A DNA stretch of 64,000 nt, taken from positions 1 to 64,000 of the forward strand of contig CADEDJ010000004.1 in NCBI GenBank assembly GCA_902826055.1, written 5' to 3'. A program made the position numbers and the translations under genes. The notes under the pieces are model-generated. The model was given only the letters and a program-made list of their open reading frames with translations, was not told the origin of the DNA and did not search any database. Positions within the stretch are counted from its first letter, which is position 1. Each line of letters opens with the position of its first letter. Below, piece by piece: positions 19,626 to 26,864 of this stretch. Source of the stretch: an uncultured Nitrosomonas sp. Its GTDB lineage: Bacteria > Pseudomonadota > Gammaproteobacteria > Burkholderiales > Nitrosomonadaceae.

Positions 19626-19775
19626 GCCCCTGCACCCCGCAAAGAACAAAGGTCAAAAAGCCCTGGCAATGCGAAAACCCCGGTAGTTGTAGGCAACATC
19701 GGTGATGTTCCTGACACGGAAAGCCGATCGCAAGTCCCGCGGTCTGCCGCCCCACGAACCGCCCCGAACCACCCG
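19626..19775 (-). repeat. Variable repeat 2 (putative DGR VR), 3' end of membrane FGE-fold gene
   Basis: This is the partner of 18545-18694. The boundary is sharp: in the 102 coding bases just upstream the two genes differ at 23 positions, 8 of them C/T and many silent. Inside the repeat no C/T difference occurs until past the stop codon, and changes concentrate in GGSWGGRPRDLRSAFRVRN and the positions before GFRIAR. A GC-rich GGGGTGCAGGGGC segment follows the stop in both copies and could be the IMH. The hairpin arm found after repeat 1 is missing here. Confidence 0.78.
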
Positions 19776-22700
19776 CATTCCACAATTACCGCCATCTTTC
19801 TCCAGCCAGGCGGAACCGTCAACCGGCGCATTGTCGTAGTTGCCGTGCCAGCAATCCTGCGTCCATTCCCACACGTTTCCGGCGGTGTCATAAAGACCGA
19901 ATGCGTTCGGCCTGAATGAACCGACCGGTGCGGTTTGTTGGCCATCCCATTGACTGCCGCAGCCATTGCAGTTTGCATTGTTTTGACCGATGTCATCGCC
20001 CCACCAGTAGCGCGTTTGCGTACCGGCACGGGCGGCGTACTCCCATTCCGCCTCAGAAGGCAGACGGTATTTTTTACCGGTTTGCTTGGACAACCATTGC
20101 GCATACGCTTGCGCGTCGTTCCAGGATACATTGATCACCGGTTGCCTGCCGCGCCCCCAGCCGTTATCACTCGGCAATTCGCGCCCGGTTGCGTTGGCGA
20201 ATGCATCGTATTGATCGAACGTCACCTCGTACTTACCGATTTCAAAGGCGTAGCCGATGATGATTTCGTGAACCGGTTGTTCATCTGAGTCACCATCATT
20301 GGAACTCATCAGAAATTTACCAGGCGGGATGCACTTCATTTCCGGCTCAAATGAAAGTCTGTTTTGATTTTCCACATTAATACAATGCAATTCATCGTTG
20401 AAAGCCGTGCCGTGTTGGTAGGTTTTCATCAATTGTATTGCAATCGTTTTTTCTGTCGAATCCGCCAATATTTCCCACTTCACTTCCGCACCATACGTCA
20501 ACCACTTCAGGCTTTGCGCTATGCGTTCGGCGGCAGCCTGAGCATTGGCGGGATAACGGATGCTGTTGTTTCCATTGGATTGGGTTTCATCGCCATCGGA
20601 TTGATGCGCCACTTTGAATCGCGCGGATTCCAGATTAGCTTGCAATGCCGTCATCAACGCTTGTGTATCTTCGCGGTAGTCAATGGTGACCGGCCATTGT
20701 GCGTTTTGTTGTGCAATTGAAGCGCGTTGATAATCTATCCACGCTTGCTGCCCGTAATAATGCCACGCCGCAAAAAGCACGCTGGTGCCGAGCAGCGTTG
20801 CGAGCAGCATGTTCAACGCCGGACGCAGAATCCAGGATTGATAGTTTTGCGGCAGTAATTTCGCCATCGCTTGCGGGATGCGGAAATCCAGCAAGCCCAG
20901 TTTACCCCCGCGCAGGATATTGGCGAAGATCGGGTCGTTGATCGCGTCATCGCTGGAAGTCGCGTGCCAGTCGTCGAACCTGACCCGCAGTTGTAGTTTG
21001 GATGGCACGCTCACTTCCAGATCCAATGATTGCGGCCCTTGATGATCGGTGATCTGACTGAACAAGCGCTGCCAGGCAGCCGCCACGTGCACCCGCTCAT
21101 TGCGATCCATGTCGAGCAACAAGGTTTCACGCAACCAGTCCGGTAAATACGCGTGTTTCAGCCACGGCAGGCGGCTCAAACGCGCCAGCCGCTGTTCGCG
21201 CCGCTGTGGCGGATCGGCGGTCAGCGTTGCTGTATTCAACCCGCCGAATAGCAGATAATCCAGCGCGCGCGTCAACGGCCAGGTCGGTTTCGGATACACC
21301 GCAACGGCGCGCAGCAGGCGCAAACCGTTGGCGCCGAGGAATTGTTCCAATTGCTGCAATAGCAACGGCACATCCGCGCCATAAGGCGGCCGTTCGCCTA
21401 GCCAGGCATCGGGTTCCGCCGCGATCATGGCAGGCAGCGGCAAGGTCTGCGGCGCTTGCGTTAACTGTTTATGCGATGGCGGTTTAGTTAAATGTTGCAC
21501 CAATTGCGGCAAGTGGTCTTGCGCCAGTGGTAGCATCAGGAAATGGTGCTGCGCCAGGAGTGCGGCATGCGCATCACCGGCATCGCGCGGTTGCAGCCAC
21601 ACTTTGTCCTGCCAGGCGGTAAAATCATTGAGCCAGGAGCGGATTTCACCGCTGTACGGATGAAACAGAATCGACGTTTCGCTGATGATCAGCAAACGCG
21701 CGTCTTCGTAACGTGCAGCCAGTTGCTGCAGTGGGTAATATTTTGCCGGACCCTTGTCATCGCCCCATTGCACCAGCCAACGCGGATCGTCGCGGAAACG
21801 GTAGGTTTTGATGGGCAAGCCCAGTGCCTTGAAGCGCTTTTCCAATTCCTCCGCCAACGCCGCTTGCTGATCGTTGCGATGTTGGCTGCGCACCAGCAGC
21901 ACATGCTGCGGCGCAACGCGGCGGTTGCGGTAAACCGGTTGAAAATAACCGCCAGCGCGCGCAGTAGCCTCAATTGTGGCAAAAAGATTGAGTTGCTGCG
22001 TCGCTTCCAACCGGGCTGCATGCAATTCGCGCAACGCCTGTTCCGCTTTGGCACCGCCGAAAATTGGTTGCAATACCTGATCGAAATGAAAATGCTGCAA
22101 CAAGTCACCGCTTGAAGCGCTTTGCCGGTGCAGCACCGCATTGCGTTGATAGCGCCACGCCAAGAATCCAATCACCGGCAGCCACGGCAGCAATAATAGC
22201 GCCCAGCCGATATGGCGCAAAGCCGGCTCCCAATCTTGGCGGATGAAATCAGGTTGCGGTTGCGGTCGGGGTGCGATGTAGTCAACGATGATGGTAATAG
22301 CCGTCGTAGCCTGTTGCGGTTTGCGGCGCGGGATCAAATACGCGGGTTGCTTGGGAGGCGGCGCTTCAATGATTTTAGCGGGTGGGTGAGCAGGTTTCGG
22401 GAAAAACCACTCCGGCGCTTTGACGATCAGCAAAGCCACCATGCAGAAAATAACCGCCACGCTGCCGGCAATCCACAATTTTTGATACTTTTGTACGGCT
22501 CTTTGCGCCGCCAGCAACGCAGCGCGGTTGGGTGTATCGATACGATTTTCTGCCGCAAGCTTTGAATGTGTTTCCTCATTCAACCATTGCGCAAATAATA
22601 CCGGGAAACGTGCTTGTTCTTCCGGGTTGCGGCAAAACAGCGGCCCCAACAGCGGCGCTAATTCGCTGGTGTCTTGCGGTAGCTTGCCCTGCTGTTCGAG

Positions 22701-22814
22701 CCGCTTGAACAAGCGCGCTACCGACAACCACACGTCGACACCATGCGCCATGCCTTCGGCGCGCAATAATGCGCCCAATTCGTCGATGCGGGAATAAAAT
22801 GTGCGGCTATCCAC
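19653..22814 (-). CDS. Three-pass membrane protein with C-terminal FGE/lectin-fold domain and variable repeat
   Basis: A 1053-residue protein. Residues 1-80 are helical and resemble the N-terminus of CoxE-like proteins (weak). Membrane helices lie at about 113-133, 201-221 and 667-687, with a proline-rich loop between the first two. Residues 230-660 form a large soluble part, including an alternating strand/helix segment at about 300-430 (QHVLLVRSQH, ARLLIISETS) that suggests a Rossmann-like domain. Residues 825-1053 are an FGE-type domain (RLPSEAEWEYAARAGT, GNVWEWTQDCWHGNY) lacking the catalytic cysteines. Positive charges before helix 1 and after helix 2 favour a cytoplasmic middle and a periplasmic FGE domain. 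The start is a GTG at 22814, 14 bp after the MoxR gene. Base composition is more GC-rich than the core genes. Confidence 0.8.
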   Translation of the reverse strand: MDSRTFYSRIDELGALLRAEGMAHGVDVWLSVARLFKRLEQQGKLPQDTSELAPLLGPLFCRNPEEQARFPVLFAQWLNEETHSKLAAENRIDTPNRAALLAAQRAVQKYQKLWIAGSVAVIFCMVALLIVKAPEWFFPKPAHPPAKIIEAPPPKQPAYLIPRRKPQQATTAITIIVDYIAPRPQPQPDFIRQDWEPALRHIGWALLLLPWLPVIGFLAWRYQRNAVLHRQSASSGDLLQHFHFDQVLQPIFGGAKAEQALRELHAARLEATQQLNLFATIEATARAGGYFQPVYRNRRVAPQHVLLVRSQHRNDQQAALAEELEKRFKALGLPIKTYRFRDDPRWLVQWGDDKGPAKYYPLQQLAARYEDARLLIISETSILFHPYSGEIRSWLNDFTAWQDKVWLQPRDAGDAHAALLAQHHFLMLPLAQDHLPQLVQHLTKPPSHKQLTQAPQTLPLPAMIAAEPDAWLGERPPYGADVPLLLQQLEQFLGANGLRLLRAVAVYPKPTWPLTRALDYLLFGGLNTATLTADPPQRREQRLARLSRLPWLKHAYLPDWLRETLLLDMDRNERVHVAAAWQRLFSQITDHQGPQSLDLEVSVPSKLQLRVRFDDWHATSSDDAINDPIFANILRGGKLGLLDFRIPQAMAKLLPQNYQSWILRPALNMLLATLLGTSVLFAAWHYYGQQAWIDYQRASIAQQNAQWPVTIDYREDTQALMTALQANLESARFKVAHQSDGDETQSNGNNSIRYPANAQAAAERIAQSLKWLTYGAEVKWEILADSTEKTIAIQLMKTYQHGTAFNDELHCINVENQNRLSFEPEMKCIPPGKFLMSSNDGDSDEQPVHEIIIGYAFEIGKYEVTFDQYDAFANATGRELPSDNGWGRGRQPVINVSWNDAQAYAQWLSKQTGKKYRLPSEAEWEYAARAGTQTRYWWGDDIGQNNANCNGCGSQWDGQQTAPVGSFRPNAFGLYDTAGNVWEWTQDCWHGNYDNAPVDGSAWLEKDGGNCGMRVVRGGSWGGRPRDLRSAFRVRNITDVAYNYRGFRIARAF

Positions 22815-22828
22815 GAAATTCGATCAGA

Positions 22829-24007
22829 CTAAACAACCGGCAGCGCTTTCCAATGGTCAATCAAGGCATGGAGCCGGTCCTGATCTTCCTTGTGCTTGAA
22901 TAAAGTCACACCGGCACTGGCGGTAAACACCTCCAGCCACGCTGCATTGATCAGGTGCGGTGTTTCGCTTGAGAACTGGCTGCGCTTATGCATCAATTGC
23001 ATCCAATTCAGCAATTCCGCAATCGACGGCGGTTTTTCCAATTGCCCGTGGCTGCGCAAATACTGGAAAAAAGCAATACTCGCCGCCCATACGCTTTTTT
23101 GCGCATTCGGTACGGATCCTTCATGGGGGATTTTGATATCCAAGCGTTTTTCAACGATGCTTTCGATGGTGACATCGTCGCCATCTCCACTGCCATCCGC
23201 GGTATTGCCTGGCAAATTACCCGGTTTGTTGCGAAATGCGGGCAAATCGAGGTGATAGTATACGCAGCGGCGCAAAAACGCATCCGGTAATTCGCGCTCA
23301 CGGTTGCTGGTGATGACAACGATCGGCCGCATGCCGGAATCTTGCAGCGATATCGTGGTTTTGTTGCGACCAACTTCAAACAGTTCCGGAATGTCGAATG
23401 TCATGCGCTCGATTTCATTCAGAATGTCGTTCGGCACTTCGCGCGGCGCCTTATCGATTTCGTCGATCAATACCACCGGTCGCCGCGGCTCCGTAATCGT
23501 CTGCGAGTGACCGGACAGATCCAGGCATTCGCGCAATCCGAGCCTATGCACTACGTCGCTGCCCAACGCTTGCATAATCGCAACACCGAGCGCCTCAAAG
23601 CGTAGAAAACGGCGAGGATCGTCATTTTCACCGTCGCGGCGCGAAGCACGGAAGCGTCCCAGGGTATCGAAGCGGTAAAACAGATCACGGCTTTGCGTAT
23701 CCGATTTGACGGTAAAAGTCAGCGGCTTTTGCCAGGAACCGCCAGGATTGTGCGGATGATCCAATTCCCACGCCAGGCTATAAGCCAATTGCGACTTGCC
23801 GCAACCGGGCTCGCCAGTCAGCAGCAGCGGCATGCTCAATTCCAGCGCCACGTTAACCGCGGAAACCAAGCCTGCCGGGGCCAGATAATCTTTGGGATGC
23901 GTCAACTCATCGGGATTAAAACCCGGCAGGTCGCGCCATTTTTCCGACCTTAAATCTTTGCCGCGGCCTGAGTAATAATGGGGTTGTAGAATGATTGACA
24001 TAGTCAT
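22829..24007 (-). CDS. MoxR-type AAA+ ATPase
   Basis: A 392-residue AAA+ ATPase with Walker A in LLLTGEPGCGKSQLAYSLAWEL (about 62-80), Walker B in RPVVLIDEIDKAPREVPNDIL (about 176-195), sensor 1 in VVITSNRERELPDAFLRRC, and a C-terminal helical lid. These are MoxR-clade features. MoxR ATPases act as chaperone-like remodelers, often with vWA proteins, and recur in NTP-dependent bacterial conflict systems. No vWA gene is present; the partner is presumably the membrane protein encoded 14 bp downstream or the TIR protein 6 bp upstream. Residues after 260 contain a DG-rich insertion (NTADGSGDGDD). Confidence 0.88.
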   Translation of the reverse strand: MTMSIILQPHYYSGRGKDLRSEKWRDLPGFNPDELTHPKDYLAPAGLVSAVNVALELSMPLLLTGEPGCGKSQLAYSLAWELDHPHNPGGSWQKPLTFTVKSDTQSRDLFYRFDTLGRFRASRRDGENDDPRRFLRFEALGVAIMQALGSDVVHRLGLRECLDLSGHSQTITEPRRPVVLIDEIDKAPREVPNDILNEIERMTFDIPELFEVGRNKTTISLQDSGMRPIVVITSNRERELPDAFLRRCVYYHLDLPAFRNKPGNLPGNTADGSGDGDDVTIESIVEKRLDIKIPHEGSVPNAQKSVWAASIAFFQYLRSHGQLEKPPSIAELLNWMQLMHKRSQFSSETPHLINAAWLEVFTASAGVTLFKHKEDQDRLHALIDHWKALPVV

Positions 24008-24013
24008 CTGCTT

Positions 24014-25267
24014 TTATTGAGAAAAATGATTTTTAAGGATGGGTAACATGGCTTTTTTAAATTCCCCGAGGGAGATAGATTCATTTTTTAAAAATTTCGT
24101 AGTCAGTAAATCGTTGATACTATCTCGTAACTCACTTTCTTCGATATGTAATTTTGCCCAATCTCGAATCTCTTGCTTAGTGGGAGAATGCAATTCCGGC
24201 AGCAGCGATTCGATGAATTGATGCTGTTCGAGCAATTCTTTCATCTGGTTGCGCCACGATGGCGTTTGCTTGGCGAAAGGCGACCAGCCAAACAGGGATT
24301 TCTTGTTGCTTTCGGTGGCATGAATCAGCAATAAAAAATGATTCGGTGAATGAACAGGTAACGATAAACCCGTCCAAGCGGCAACCAGTTTCACCAAAAA
24401 CGCCTGATTCACTGCTTCATAACTCGGCAATTCACGGAAAAAAATGTGACTGCTGTCCAATTGGCTCAGGCGCATTTCGATCGCCGTTTTTTCCGCCTGG
24501 CATGGAAGAAATTCTCCCAATAATTCCCATAAATAGTGTTCCGCGGATTTGCCTGCAAGGCCGCTTTTTTCGATGTGTAGCCGGGTAATTTCCGGTGTAT
24601 GCGGAAAATAATGGCGTAAATCTTTTTGCAGCAAATAGAATAGCTTGAAACGGATATCCTCCGGACATTCCTGCAATTCACCCGAGATCAGAAAAGCGTG
24701 AGTTTTCCGGCTATGTTGCAAGGAAATTTGTGCGGCAAAATGCTCGCGTTGCACTAACCGATTGATTTGACCCAGTTGATATTCAGCACCTGAGGTTGGT
24801 TTGTGGGATAAAACCGAAGTTGTGGTAGCTTTTTTGAAAGCTGGCTTAGGAATACTGGAAAGAGCTTTTATCCCTGACAGCAAATTAGCTTTCGCTTCAT
24901 CCTCTTCCCGATCCATCAAATCAATGTAAACGATGGTTTTAAAAAATCCGATTAATTCAACCGGCCGAACTCTAACCGGAATTAAAAGCCGTTGCTCACC
25001 CAATGGATCTTGTGCAAACGCCGTTGCCCACTCGGGTGCAGTAAATTTGGATTGGAAATAATCCGGCGATAATACCGCGATGGTGCGAGTCGCATCGGTA
25101 GCTGCTTTTTGCATCTCCAATACAAAATTATTGCCGGGGCCAAAATCTACTGCCTGGATAATGGTCGTATAACCGGCGCTCTTTAATTGCTCATCGATCC
25201 ACCCCGCCATTGCGAGATCGGCTTTGTTATAACTGATAAAAAAATCTTTCTTCTGTGGCGCTGCCAT
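24014..25267 (-). CDS. TIR-domain protein with C-terminal STAND-like region
   Basis: A 417-residue cytoplasmic protein. The TIR domain (about 7-135) begins KDFFISYNKADLAMAGWIDE and includes FGPGNNFVLEMQKA, where Glu51 sits where NADase-type TIR domains carry the catalytic glutamate, then IAVLSPDYFQS and EWATAF. Residues 165-417 (QLGQINRLVQREHFAAQI, THAFLISGELQECPEDIRFKLFYLLQ) look like a degenerate STAND-type nucleoside-binding region with no Walker A; I call this tentatively. TIR proteins of bacterial defence systems deplete NAD+ or make cyclic ADP-ribose signals when activated. As first gene of a TIR-MoxR-FGE operon it is the probable effector. Confidence 0.83.
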   Translation of the reverse strand: MAAPQKKDFFISYNKADLAMAGWIDEQLKSAGYTTIIQAVDFGPGNNFVLEMQKAATDATRTIAVLSPDYFQSKFTAPEWATAFAQDPLGEQRLLIPVRVRPVELIGFFKTIVYIDLMDREEDEAKANLLSGIKALSSIPKPAFKKATTTSVLSHKPTSGAEYQLGQINRLVQREHFAAQISLQHSRKTHAFLISGELQECPEDIRFKLFYLLQKDLRHYFPHTPEITRLHIEKSGLAGKSAEHYLWELLGEFLPCQAEKTAIEMRLSQLDSSHIFFRELPSYEAVNQAFLVKLVAAWTGLSLPVHSPNHFLLLIHATESNKKSLFGWSPFAKQTPSWRNQMKELLEQHQFIESLLPELHSPTKQEIRDWAKLHIEESELRDSINDLLTTKFLKNESISLGEFKKAMLPILKNHFSQ

Positions 25268-25502
25268 TGCTTCGACAAGAAATCTAGTTTAGATTGCGAG
25301 GGATAACACAATTACAACGAATGCTAGCATAACCCGGTTCATAAAGTGAGAATTTGAATGGGAACGCTATAAACCGTTGGTCGAGTCGTAAGAAACGTAA
25401 CCGGCATTTCCTGTTTCTTTTATTTTCACTTGTGAATCCAAGTAAGTATCGATGATTGTGCCAAATTTATGCTTGACTACTTTTTGCTTTTATCCCAATT
25501 AC
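25268..25502. other. Divergent intergenic region between TIR operon and bioA
   Basis: These 235 bp should hold the promoters of both the TIR operon (minus) and bioA (plus). It is AT-rich near the middle, and I could not settle on a convincing promoter pair or an operator palindrome. Confidence 0.35.
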
Positions 25503-26840
25503 ATGTTGAATACTAACCCTAATAGCGCATTATCCTCGTCATCGCTACAAGCCAGGAGCCTACAAGCCGTATGGCACCCCTGCACGCAGATGAAGCAGCA
25601 TGAAACCTATCCACTTGTTCCCATCGCCAGCGGTAAAGGCGTGTGGCTTTACGATACAGCAGGCAAGCGCTATCTGGATGCCATCAGTTCCTGGTGGGTC
25701 AATCTTTTTGGGCATGCCAACCCGGATATCAATGCGGCTATCCACGATCAGCTTGAAAAAATAGAGCATGTGATGCTGGCAGGGTTTACCCATGAACCCG
25801 TAGTCGCGTTATCGGAGCGGCTGAAGGCCATTACGCCGGATTCGCTTGGACATTGTTTCTATGCCAGCGATGGGGCGTCAGCGGTCGAGATTGCGCTGAA
25901 AATGAGTTTTCATTACTGGTTGCTGTCCGGGCAACCGCAAAAAAATCAATTTATCAGCCTGCAAAACGACTACCACGGCGAGACGTTGGGAGCATTATCC
26001 GTGACTGATGTGGCTATTTTCAAACAAACTTACGCGCCGTTATTGCGTCCGTGCACGCATGTCACCACTCCCGATTGGCGTTATGCTGAAAGGGGTGAAT
26101 CCGCACGGGATTACGCGATGCGGGCGGCAACCGCGCTGGAAAATCATGTGGCAAAGAATCATGCGCAAATCGCTGCGTTCATTCTGGAACCCTTGGTGCA
26201 AGGCGCAACAGGCATGGGCATGTACCATCCGGTTTACTTGCAGCGCGCCCGGGAGATTTGCGACCGCTACCAGATACATTTGATAGCCGATGAAATTGCC
26301 GTCGGTTTTGGCCGTACGGGAACACTCTTTGCCTGCAATCAAGCCGATATCGCACCGGATTTTTTATGCTTGTCAAAAGGATTGAGCGGCGGTTACTTGC
26401 CATTGTCGGTCGTGATGACAAGCGACAATATTTTTGATGCCTTCTATGATGACGCCACGGCACGCGCCTTTTTACACTCGCATTCGCATACCGGCAACGC
26501 ATTGGCCTGCCGGGCGGCGCTGGCAACGCTGGATTTAATTGACCGCCAGCAAGTCATCGCCACCAATCAAACCAAGGCAACTTACCTGAATTCTCTAACT
26601 GAACCGTTGATAGCGCACCCTAGCGTTAAAAATTTCCGCAATTGCGGCATGATCTGGGCTTTTGAAGTAGAAACTGAAGATTCCGATTTTGCCGCGAAAT
26701 GTTTCCAGGCAGGCTTGTCACAACAGTTGTTGTTGCGCCCGCTCGGAAAAACCATCTATTTCATGCCACCTTATGTCATTAATGAAGAAGAAATCAACCT
26801 GCTGGTGAGCGGCACGCTAAACGTACTGAATTCATTATGA
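25503..26840 (+). CDS. bioA: Adenosylmethionine-8-amino-7-oxononanoate aminotransferase
   Basis: A 445-residue class III aminotransferase of biotin synthesis that makes DAPA from KAPA with SAM as amino donor. The N-terminal WHPCTQMKQHETYPL, YLDAISSWWVNLFGH and the PLP lysine in LCLSKGLSGGYLPLSVV are diagnostic; the PLP-stacking region is LIADEIAVGFGRTG. I use the ATG at 25503 because the upstream extension to 25452 has no family similarity. No other bio genes are adjacent. Confidence 0.93.
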   Translation: MLNTNPNSALSSSSLQARSLQAVWHPCTQMKQHETYPLVPIASGKGVWLYDTAGKRYLDAISSWWVNLFGHANPDINAAIHDQLEKIEHVMLAGFTHEPVVALSERLKAITPDSLGHCFYASDGASAVEIALKMSFHYWLLSGQPQKNQFISLQNDYHGETLGALSVTDVAIFKQTYAPLLRPCTHVTTPDWRYAERGESARDYAMRAATALENHVAKNHAQIAAFILEPLVQGATGMGMYHPVYLQRAREICDRYQIHLIADEIAVGFGRTGTLFACNQADIAPDFLCLSKGLSGGYLPLSVVMTSDNIFDAFYDDATARAFLHSHSHTGNALACRAALATLDLIDRQQVIATNQTKATYLNSLTEPLIAHPSVKNFRNCGMIWAFEVETEDSDFAAKCFQAGLSQQLLLRPLGKTIYFMPPYVINEEEINLLVSGTLNVLNSL

Positions 26841-26864
26841 CCGCAGCAATAGGAAGTTAACATC

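Noticed and set aside
18545-19775. Simple gene conversion or ordinary purifying selection as explanation of the similar 3' ends
   Set aside because: Conversion would give identity, and ordinary divergence would give C/T and silent changes as seen just upstream. Neither gives 25 differences all compatible with a template adenine.
18470-22797. Long plus-strand open frames opposite the FGE-fold genes
   Set aside because: They are antisense shadows of GC-rich coding DNA, with no family features and low-complexity Arg/Pro/Ala composition.
18572-22814. Annotating the two FGE-domain proteins as sulfatase-activating enzymes
   Set aside because: The catalytic cysteine pair is absent and the region is hypervariable; no sulfatase gene is nearby.
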